This document shows positions 13,966 through 19,985 of a stretch of DNA of 19,985 nt, one piece after another. Position 1 is the stretch's first letter. Each line of letters opens with the position of its first letter. The notes beneath the pieces are model-generated. The model was not told where the DNA came from. It saw nothing but the letters and a program-made list of their open reading frames with translations, and made no database searches. The DNA is from JBLNCE01 sp050260415 (GTDB lineage Bacteria; Bacillota; UBA4882; JAAYXC01): NCBI GenBank assembly GCA_050260415.1, contig JBLNCE010000030.1, positions 1 through 19,985 of the forward strand. The letters run 5' to 3'. A program made the position numbers and the translations under genes.

Positions 13966-14942
13966 TTTCGCTTCCCCTCCTGATCCACTTCGTAATAGAC
14001 CCAATAAGTCCCGCTCTTGAAGACCAGTAAGGTAAAGGCCAATATCACCAGGAACAGGATCCATAGCAAGGCCGTGCCGTAACCGAACCTCTGATAGGCG
14101 AAGATCTGGTTAAAGGCGTGGTTGACGAAGAGGCGGTTATTGAGCGGCGGCATGGCGCCCATGAAAGTGCCCCCATTGGGGATGGGGGTCAGGAGTAAAG
14201 GCTCGGCAAAAGTCTGGAGCGTCCGGATGATGCCCATGACGAGCTGGAAGAAGAGCACCGGCGTCATGAGCGGGATCGTGATGTGCCGGAATGATTGCCA
14301 GGTGCTGGCGCCGTCGATCGCCGCCACTTCCTTGAGTTCAATGGGAATCCCCTGCAAACCGGCCAGGTAGATTACCATGCCGCCGCCCAGACCCCAGAGC
14401 ATCATCCCGATCAAGGCCGGCGTGCACAAGTCGTTTGTCAGCCAGCCGAGCGCCCTTCCCGGCGCGAAAAGACTGATCAAGGCGTTGAGCGGTCCGCCGT
14501 CCCGGTCGTAGATGAAGCGAAACATCAGGGCCGTCACCACCACCGGAATGATGGACGGGATATAGAAGGCGGTGCGGAAAAACCCCATCGCCTTGACTTT
14601 CTGGTTGAGCAGCGTCGCCAGGGCAAATCCGCCGATGGTCCCGAGCGGTACCCCGATAATCGTAATCAGTCCTGTCCTATAAAGCCCCCACCAGGCCTCG
14701 CGGTCCATGGTGAACAGCCATTTATAGTTGAACCATCCCACCCATCTCAGGCCGATGCCTAGCCCATCGTAGTTGGTGAAACTCGTCAGGAGCCCGACGA
14801 TGAGAGGCGCCAGGGTCATTAGTACGAAGCCGATTAGCCACGGTGCGACCGCGAGATAGAACTGCATGCTCTTGCGAAAAGCCATCCGCTTATAGAAAGG
14901 CCTCTTCCTCGTATCAGCCCTGGAAACGAGCGCCGTTTCCAT
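13962..14942 (-). CDS. Sugar ABC transporter permease (CUT1, MalF-like)
   Basis: A 326-residue permease with about six membrane segments, beginning QFYLAVAPWLIGFVLMTLAP. The EAA loop reads KEVAAIDGASTWQSFRHITI, typical of MalF/LacF-type partners. The ATG at 14942 is preferred to an in-frame TTG two codons upstream because AGGAGG is placed 7 nt before the ATG and abuts the TTG. It overlaps the second permease gene by ATGA. It lies about 250 bp after the binding-protein gene, a gap that contains two hairpin elements. Substrate is inferred from the beta-galactosidase at the head of the locus. Confidence 0.92.
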   Translation of the reverse strand: METALVSRADTRKRPFYKRMAFRKSMQFYLAVAPWLIGFVLMTLAPLIVGLLTSFTNYDGLGIGLRWVGWFNYKWLFTMDREAWWGLYRTGLITIIGVPLGTIGGFALATLLNQKVKAMGFFRTAFYIPSIIPVVVTALMFRFIYDRDGGPLNALISLFAPGRALGWLTNDLCTPALIGMMLWGLGGGMVIYLAGLQGIPIELKEVAAIDGASTWQSFRHITIPLMTPVLFFQLVMGIIRTLQTFAEPLLLTPIPNGGTFMGAMPPLNNRLFVNHAFNQIFAYQRFGYGTALLWILFLVILAFTLLVFKSGTYWVYYEVDQEGKRK

Positions 14943-14978
14943 ACGCAACCCTCCTAGAAAAAGCGGGTATGAGACCTT

Positions 14979-15130
14979 GGTATCCCTTAAATCAGGTTGC
15001 GAAAACGCCTTTGTTTTACGCTATCAACTTACCCCTCGTCCCCCTCTCCAGGCTTAGAGAGGGGCCGAAGGCCGGGGGCGAGTTAGACGGCCTGAATCCG
15101 AGCTTTTATTACCCGAGCAAAAGGGATACC
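14979..15130. repeat. MITE-like element with terminal inverted repeats
   Basis: GGTATCCCTT (14979-14988) and AAGGGATACC (15121-15130) are perfect 10-bp inverted ends; one indel extends the match by two or three bases. Inside, CCCCTCTC (15041-15048) and GAGAGGGG (15057-15064) pair, with CTCG and CGAG outside them (to about 15082), giving a GC-rich foldback of about 50 bp. No open frame or clear target duplication is seen. It sits in the transcribed gap between the binding-protein and permease genes. Confidence 0.5.
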
Positions 15131-15153
15131 CAACTAGTTTAATGCTAGAATGC

Positions 15154-15178
15154 AGGGGGAGAGCCTGGCTCTCCCCCT
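15154..15178 (-). other. Strong stem-loop after the sugar-binding protein gene
   Basis: AGGGGGAGAGCC (15154-15165) and GGCTCTCCCCCT (15167-15178) are perfect 12-base complements around a single base, giving a stem of about 10 bp. It lies 16 bp after the binding-protein stop and has no T-run. In binding-protein-dependent operons such hairpins commonly protect the upstream mRNA from 3' decay and so favour the binding protein over the permeases; that role here is inferred. Confidence 0.65.
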
Positions 15179-15193
15179 ACCGCGTCGTTTGTC

Positions 15194-16507
15194 TTATTCG
15201 CCCAAACGCATGACGCCTTCGGCGATGGCCCGATTCACTTCATCCTCGATGGCTTTGAGGGCCGCGTCGAGTGTCTCGGAGCCTTTGAGAACGCTCTCCC
15301 AGTGTTTGCTAAAGGCGGAATCCACCGCATTGCGATCCAGGTACGGGTTATTCGGCAGAATGGTCATGTACTTCAACTCGCCCTGGACCACATCGTAGTT
15401 TGCTTTGGCGTAGGGATTGTTCTGCGGCATCAGATTGAACAGGGATTTGAGCGTCGGCACGCCCCAGCCGGTCCTGGCCCGGTCGATCGCGGGCTGCCGC
15501 CCCATATAGAACTCGAAGACCTGCCAGGCTTCCTTCGGGTGTTTGGTCTTCTTGGAAATAACGTAACCGGTGGCGGTGATGCAGGGACTCAAGCGTTTCT
15601 TGCCCCAGATCGGCGCAGGCGCCATTCCCACCTCGGGGGACATGTCGGATAAGGCCATGGCGCCGAACCAGTAGCCATACTGTTGAATCGCGATCTTCCC
15701 GGCGGTGAACAGAGCGCCGTCCCAGTCGGCCGGCGGATCGAGCGGGTTGGGGATGGCGTGCGCCTTGGCTAGGTCGATGTACCAATTGAGAGCTTTCTTC
15801 ACTTCCGCGTTCTTGACGAGGTTGATCTTCTTGAAATCACTGCTGTAGATCGACGCGCCGTTGCTGGCGCACATGAACTTGAGATACTGCTCGGCCCACC
15901 CGTCGCCGATCGGGAAGGAACTGCCGCCGTATTGGCTGACGCGGTCGCCTTCTTTCTTGGTCAGCTTCTTCATCATCTCGCCGAGCTGGACATAGGTCAT
16001 CGGCGCAATGGCGCTCGGGTACTTGATGCCGGCGGCGTCTAGCATCTTCTTGTTATAGAAGATGGTCATATCCGGCGACCAGTCCTTGGGCATACCGTAG
16101 ATGGCGCCTCTACCCTGGCGCCGGCCGTCGAATTTGTAGAGATCCGCCACGGGCGAGAGATCGTCAAGCTTTAAGTACTGGCTCGTCTTGAAATAGGGCG
16201 TGAGATCCAAAAGCAGCTTGCGGGCGGCCAGCATGGGCACGGAGGACCCGTATACCCTCACCAGATCGGGCGGGTCGCCGGCGGCATTCATGGCGTAGTA
16301 GCGCGTCATATCAGTCTCGGTGATACTGATCGCGATGTTGGGGAAGGTCCGTTTGAACTCTTCGGTGAAGAACTCGCCGAACTCGTTGGTCTTGCCCATG
16401 ATAGTTACGGTAATCTTGTCCGCGGCATAGATCGAACCGGCGACGAAAACCAGGAGCGCACCGACCAAGACGATCAGGCCTGCGAGGGCAATTTTCCGAT
16501 TTCTCAT
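15194..16507 (-). CDS. Sugar ABC transporter substrate-binding protein
   Basis: A 437-residue CUT1-type (SBP_bac_1/8) extracytoplasmic binding protein. The signal peptide (NRK then LAGLIVLVGALLVFVAGS) ends near IYA-ADK and has no lipobox cysteine. The mature protein starts with ITVTIMGKTNEFGEFFTEEF and has family-typical blocks DPPDLVRVYGSSVPMLAARK, MPKDWSPDMTIFYNKKMLDA, and GYVISKKTKHPKEAWQVFEF. It captures a sugar or oligosaccharide for the two permeases downstream. AGGGGAG lies 10 nt before the ATG. It follows the GH42 gene by 72 bp and is followed by a strong stem-loop. Which sugar it binds cannot be read from the sequence. Confidence 0.92.
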   Translation of the reverse strand: MRNRKIALAGLIVLVGALLVFVAGSIYAADKITVTIMGKTNEFGEFFTEEFKRTFPNIAISITETDMTRYYAMNAAGDPPDLVRVYGSSVPMLAARKLLLDLTPYFKTSQYLKLDDLSPVADLYKFDGRRQGRGAIYGMPKDWSPDMTIFYNKKMLDAAGIKYPSAIAPMTYVQLGEMMKKLTKKEGDRVSQYGGSSFPIGDGWAEQYLKFMCASNGASIYSSDFKKINLVKNAEVKKALNWYIDLAKAHAIPNPLDPPADWDGALFTAGKIAIQQYGYWFGAMALSDMSPEVGMAPAPIWGKKRLSPCITATGYVISKKTKHPKEAWQVFEFYMGRQPAIDRARTGWGVPTLKSLFNLMPQNNPYAKANYDVVQGELKYMTILPNNPYLDRNAVDSAFSKHWESVLKGSETLDAALKAIEDEVNRAIAEGVMRLGE

Positions 16508-16579
16508 GTCCGAAAATCTCCCCTCTCATTCGATTATCGCCGAAGAACCACACCCGATTGACGGCCGCGTATCGTCCGA

Positions 16580-18574
16580 TCACCCCCCTGATGGTGTTTT
16601 ATCGACAAGCCCTCCGTAGATCCCAACCGCAAAGGGTCCCAACGTCACCATGCCGCCCGCGGGTTCGTCCCCCAGGATTACCGCCAGACCTTTCGGCAGC
16701 GTCACCGTTCTCGCCTGGTCCGTCTGATTGATCAGAAAGAGGAAGGTACTTTCGTCATTCCGGCGCCAACAGGCGTCGACACCTTCCGGCAGACCCGGCA
16801 ACCCTGCCAGACCGACTTCGGCGGAGATCCGGCGGAACAACGCATCATAGAACGCGGCCTCGCCATAGACACCGAGATAGTACACCGCGCCTCGTCCACA
16901 TACTTTTCTGGCGGCGGCGGTTTCACCGGCGAAGTGCGACCGGCTGTACGCCGCAATCCCTTCCGCCCCTTGCAGCGTCAGGGCTTCGGCCCAGGCTGAG
17001 ACCGTGAATTCCCCGCCGCTCTTCATCCTGACCGTGTTTTCGTCGGGCCCGAGCGGATCGTAATCGTCCACCTCGACCCCGGCCAGTTCCCGTAGGAGCG
17101 TGGGCAACGGCAGCGGGTGGCAGATATTGCGCTCGTCCTTGACGCCGGTGCGCGGATTGAGTACGAGGGTGCCGCCCGCGTTTACAAAGCCTGCCAACCT
17201 CTCCGCGTCCGCCTGCGTCAGCAGATACCAGCTCGGGACGATGAGCAGGCGATAGCGGGCGAGGTCGACGGAGATGGGTACGATGTCGGCGTTCACACCG
17301 AGCCGCGCCAAGGCGCCATAGTAGGTGCGGACTTGGTCCCACCAGCCCAAGCCTTGAGCCTGCGGTTGGATTTGCAGGGCCCAGTCCTGTTCGTAAGAGT
17401 GCAGGATCGCCGCCCGGTTACGCACTTCGGTCCCATCCAGGGTGGCGGACAGCTCTCTTATCTCCCGGCCCAATCGGGCTATCTCCTGGTAACGGCGGCG
17501 GGGGACGCCGTCATGCCCAAGAATCCCCTGCCAGAACTGCTCCGTTCCATACAGGCAGGACCGCCAGCGGAAGAAAACCACCGCCTCCGCGCCGTGCGCC
17601 ACCGCCTGCCAAGCCCAGGCCCGGACCTGTCCGGGCGCGGGGCGGCGGCCCATCGCCTCCCAGCCTGTTACCCCGGTCTGTGCTTCCATGATCCAGAAGC
17701 CGCGTTGCTTCAGGCCGCGCATCACATCGTGCGCCATCGCCGGCTGGCTGGTTTCCCGCGCCCAAAAACCGAGGGGGTAGTTATTCCAGCTCACGAGGTC
17801 CAAGTCCGCGGCCAACTGGTGGTAATCCAACGAATCATGCAAGCCCATGAGGTTATGCGTGACGAATTGACCGGGCGCCGTGCGCCGGATGATCTCGGCC
17901 TGTTCCCTGAGGAAGCCGATCGCGCTCTCCGAGGCGAAACGGCGGTGATCGAGCAGAAGCGAAGGGTTGTGCGATCGGCCGCAGCGGGCTTCCCAAGGCA
18001 GGGGGATCTGCGACCAACTCGAGTACTCCTGGCTCCAGAAAACCGTGCCCCAGGCCCGGTTCAGGGCGGCCAGGGATCCATATTTACCTTGGAGCCAGGC
18101 CCGGAACTTCTCTGCGCAGACCGGGCAGTAGCAGAGATTAGCCTCGAGTTCGTTATCGATCTGCCAGCCAATCACCGCCGGATGGCCCGCGTATTGTTTG
18201 GCCATGGCTTCAGTGATTTGGCCGGCGTAGCCGCGCATGATGTCGTTGTTCAAGCAGCGCTGCATGCGCGTGCCGAAGCCGAGCGGGTAGCGGCGCGCGT
18301 CCATCGGATAAAGATCCGGATAACGTTCGTGCAGCCAAGCGGGAGGAGCCGCGGTCGGGGTGCCAAGGACAATCTGGATCCCCTCGGCATGCAGAACAGA
18401 CAAGGCGCGGTCCAGCCAGGAAAAATCATACTGTCCCTCGTGCGGCTCCATCCTGCACCAGGCGAATTCCGCCAGCCGCACCACGCTGATACCGGCCTCG
18501 CGCATCAACCTGGCATCCAGCGCCCAACGCCCCTCGTCCCAGTGTTCGGGGTAATAGTCCACGCCGATGCGCAA
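16580..18574 (-). CDS. GH42 beta-galactosidase
   Basis: A 664-residue enzyme of glycoside hydrolase family 42, full length. The barrel opens with GVDYYPEHWDEGRW and VVRLAEFAWCRMEP. The acid/base glutamate is E142 in WQIDNELE and the nucleophile is E297 in WIMEAQTG. Four cysteines (C107, C148, C150, C153) match the zinc-binding set of Thermus A4 beta-galactosidase. The middle (about 390-590) is the trimerisation domain and the end is a small beta domain. It hydrolyses terminal beta-galactosides; with no signal peptide it acts in the cytoplasm on imported oligosaccharides. The start is TTG at 18574, with GGGGAGG about 8 nt upstream; the ATG nearby is out of frame. It heads the transporter operon and has operator-like sites 60-95 bp upstream. 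Confidence 0.95.
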   Translation of the reverse strand: MRIGVDYYPEHWDEGRWALDARLMREAGISVVRLAEFAWCRMEPHEGQYDFSWLDRALSVLHAEGIQIVLGTPTAAPPAWLHERYPDLYPMDARRYPLGFGTRMQRCLNNDIMRGYAGQITEAMAKQYAGHPAVIGWQIDNELEANLCYCPVCAEKFRAWLQGKYGSLAALNRAWGTVFWSQEYSSWSQIPLPWEARCGRSHNPSLLLDHRRFASESAIGFLREQAEIIRRTAPGQFVTHNLMGLHDSLDYHQLAADLDLVSWNNYPLGFWARETSQPAMAHDVMRGLKQRGFWIMEAQTGVTGWEAMGRRPAPGQVRAWAWQAVAHGAEAVVFFRWRSCLYGTEQFWQGILGHDGVPRRRYQEIARLGREIRELSATLDGTEVRNRAAILHSYEQDWALQIQPQAQGLGWWDQVRTYYGALARLGVNADIVPISVDLARYRLLIVPSWYLLTQADAERLAGFVNAGGTLVLNPRTGVKDERNICHPLPLPTLLRELAGVEVDDYDPLGPDENTVRMKSGGEFTVSAWAEALTLQGAEGIAAYSRSHFAGETAAARKVCGRGAVYYLGVYGEAAFYDALFRRISAEVGLAGLPGLPEGVDACWRRNDESTFLFLINQTDQARTVTLPKGLAVILGDEPAGGMVTLGPFAVGIYGGLVDKTPSGG

Positions 18575-18634
18575 GACCGCATCCTCCCCATGCCGCGCGC
18601 GGATCGCACGCTTTAACTCCTTTGGACACCTAAT

Positions 18635-18668
18635 CGGTACGGATTAATTCATCCGGTTGTCCGTACAT
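18635..18668 (-). promoter_or_regulatory. Paired operator candidates upstream of the GH42 gene
   Basis: TTGTCCGTACAT at 18657-18668 closely matches the AraR-type operator and differs in only two bases from the site at 12564. A weaker half-conserved site with GTACGGA (18637-18643, on the opposite orientation) has its centre 22 bp away. The pair has the same two-turn spacing as the pair upstream of the repressor gene. Confidence 0.6.
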
Positions 18669-18932
18669 TTAAATCTATTCCACCCTTACCTAAGAATTCC
18701 TGCCTGCACGCCCGATTTTTACCGGGGCTAGAACTTATACCGAGGACGGCATTGAAGCCGGCTGCCCAGGCTGGGCAAGTACTGCAAGGCCCCGCCGACG
18801 GCTGGGGATGGATCATCTTTGCCGCACACCGAGCCCGGCGTCAAACAAATACCGGGTTAAAGCTGTTTCGCTTTTCCTCCGCGCTTTTGCGCCGCTACGC
18901 GAGATTAGGTCTTAGGTTTATTCACACCGCTT
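18669..18932. other. Intergenic region upstream of the GH42 operon
   Basis: About 260 bases with no gene that I can support. It holds a palindrome TGCCCAG/CTGGGCA (18763-18769 and 18771-18777) and a shorter CCCGG/CCGGG pair near 18834-18855, with no T-run. A 62-codon open frame on the plus strand (18752-18940) has no Shine-Dalgarno or family-like sequence. The minus-strand promoter for GH42 should be here, but I cannot pick convincing -35 and -10 boxes. Confidence 0.5.
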
Positions 18933-19850
18933 CTAGATGATCCCCATCTTCCGCAGCCGCTGGATCCCTTGCACCGCTTCTTCATACGGCACACGCGGGT
19001 GGAACTCCAGCACCTTCAGGACTTCATCGCGCAGATACGGCTTGACCGAACGTTCGAAATCTATCTCCCCATACCCGGGCGCGCGATGATCCGAGATCCC
19101 GAGCGCGTCGTGGATATGCATCCCGACCAGTCCGTGGTGTAATGTGCGGATGTACTCGTCTTGTTCGTAAAAACCCATGTATTCCTGGACGTGGGCATGT
19201 CCTATATCATGCCAATAGCCGAGCGCCGGTCCATACTCCCGCAGCAACAACTCCATTTCTTCCAGATTGGGCAGGGCGAAGTGTTCGTACCTGCTCTCGA
19301 TCCCCAAGATAATCCCCGGCGGCAGCGCGGGCAGGAGTTCATCCAGGGTCCTCCGGGCCGCGTCGAAGAACGGCCCCGCCAGCCTGGCCCTTTCCTCCCG
19401 TAATCCCTCGACGGCCGCCCTGTGCGCTTCGCTGCCTCTGCGGCCTTCCCCGAGCAACTGCTTGATGGTCTGATAAAAGCCCCGGTCCATCTCCACCTGG
19501 CCCAGGTGAACGACGATCACCCTGGCGTGCAGCTCTTTTGCCCAGGCCACGGTCTGGAGGACGGCCTGGATCCCGGACCTCCGTTTATCCTCGTCCGGGC
19601 TTGACAGCAGGTAATCATCCCCCCAATTGCATTTGTGTTCGGGCGGCGTGGGGCAGAAATTATGTACGCTATTGACGCGGAATCGGCCCCGCGGCAACAA
19701 CGCGGCCAGCTCCGCGAGCTGCTCGGGCCGCATCGCATAACCGGCCTCAATTATGTCAATGCCAAGACCCATGATTTCCTCAACCATCGTCTCCGCCCTG
19801 GCATGCCGTTTGGCGTTCCAACCCGTGGACATCGAAACGTTCGCGCTCAT
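18933..19850 (-). CDS. Xylose isomerase-like TIM-barrel protein (AP endonuclease 2 superfamily)
   Basis: A 305-residue sugar phosphate isomerase/epimerase-type TIM barrel. Candidate metal and catalytic residues are in the usual order: VIVVHLGQVE (H115), GIESRYE (E185), YWHDIGHAH (H213, D214, H218), GMHIHD (H245, H247, D248) and LEFHP (E282). Members isomerise or epimerise sugars, or act as dehydratases or endonucleases; the exact reaction cannot be told. The ATG at 19850 is favoured because AAGGA lies 7 nt upstream; an in-frame TTG at 19889 would add 13 residues. It is on the same strand as the GH42 locus but separated by about 360 bp, so it may be its own transcript. No operator-like site is visible upstream before the contig end. 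Confidence 0.85.
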   Translation of the reverse strand: MSANVSMSTGWNAKRHARAETMVEEIMGLGIDIIEAGYAMRPEQLAELAALLPRGRFRVNSVHNFCPTPPEHKCNWGDDYLLSSPDEDKRRSGIQAVLQTVAWAKELHARVIVVHLGQVEMDRGFYQTIKQLLGEGRRGSEAHRAAVEGLREERARLAGPFFDAARRTLDELLPALPPGIILGIESRYEHFALPNLEEMELLLREYGPALGYWHDIGHAHVQEYMGFYEQDEYIRTLHHGLVGMHIHDALGISDHRAPGYGEIDFERSVKPYLRDEVLKVLEFHPRVPYEEAVQGIQRLRKMGII

Positions 19851-19906
19851 TCCTGCATCCTTCCATCCCTTGTCGTTCTGACTCAGCAAGGTTTCGCAAA
19901 AGCGGC

Positions 19907-19961
19907 GGGGGGGGGGGGGGGCGGGGGGGGCGGGGGGGGCCCCCGCCCCCCCCCGCCCCCG
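19907..19961. other. G/C homopolymer palindrome, probable artefact
   Basis: Runs of 14, 8 and 8 Gs broken by single Cs are followed directly by runs of C broken by single Gs, so the stretch is nearly its own reverse complement. Composition is unlike anything else in the window and it lies within 80 bases of the end. A sequencing or assembly artefact at the contig edge is the simplest reading; the last 24 bases may not belong to the locus. Confidence 0.75.
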
Positions 19962-19985
19962 TGGAGGAGTTGTGGTAGGAGAGGG

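Noticed and set aside
17117..18616. Open frame of 499 codons on the plus strand opposite the GH42 gene
   Set aside because: GH42 on the other strand has all catalytic and zinc residues; the antisense frame has no family-like motif or ribosome binding site.
18690..18932. Possible riboswitch or ribozyme upstream of the GH42 operon
   Set aside because: Short stems are present, but I could not match the conserved core of c-di-GMP, cobalamin, twister or other common classes.
18752..18940. Small plus-strand open frame between the TIM-barrel and GH42 genes
   Set aside because: No Shine-Dalgarno, no recognisable sequence, and it runs into the end of the convergent gene.

Overview
The window looks like one end of a contig from a GC-rich bacterium, most likely a member of the Bacillota (Clostridia, Moorellia or Limnochordia-like). 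This is inferred from the PHP-rapZ-yvcK cluster, a DUF4912 protein, a copper-amine-oxidase-like stalk domain, a GntR/LacI-type (AraR-like) sugar repressor, purine-rich Shine-Dalgarno sites and use of TTG starts. Two ABC solute-binding proteins have Sec signal peptides without a lipobox, although another protein has a good one. That would fit a diderm lineage but does not prove it. No rRNA, tRNA, CRISPR array, phage gene or transposase was found.

Left part (1-6.6 kb): a DUF4912 gene on the minus strand diverges from a two-gene unit on the plus strand: a secreted VCBS/FG-GAP protein with a C-terminal stalk domain, overlapping (ATGA) an endonuclease/exonuclease/phosphatase-fold lipoprotein. Then comes a plus-strand operon with a recognisable extended -10 promoter: PHP-domain phosphoesterase, RapZ and a membrane-anchored YvcK. 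These last two are conserved regulators of cell-envelope precursor and central carbon metabolism.

Middle part (6.7-9.7 kb): an FMN riboswitch with a complete terminator and a visible antiterminator controls an ATPase-permease-binding protein ABC importer, best explained as a riboflavin (or flavin precursor) uptake system. The unit ends at a heptamer repeat and a long inverted repeat that separates it from convergent genes.

Right part (9.7-19.9 kb), all on the minus strand: a sugar-use locus. In transcription order it has a xylose-isomerase-like TIM-barrel protein, a GH42 beta-galactosidase, a CUT1 sugar-binding protein, two sugar permeases, a decayed glycoside hydrolase (probable GH3) remnant, an AraR-like repressor and a sulfatase. 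Paired operator-like sites with about two-turn spacing lie upstream of both the repressor and the beta-galactosidase, so the repressor probably controls itself and the locus. A beta-galactosidase plus a sulfatase suggests a galactose-containing, possibly sulfated, glycan, but this is inference.

The most unusual non-coding features are degenerate 7-bp-period tandem repeats at four intergenic sites (one overlaps the riboswitch promoter), a MITE-like inverted-repeat element inside the transporter operon, and an extended P2 arm in the FMN aptamer. The last ~80 bases are a G/C homopolymer palindrome that looks like a sequencing or assembly artefact. I found no clearly new multi-gene system.
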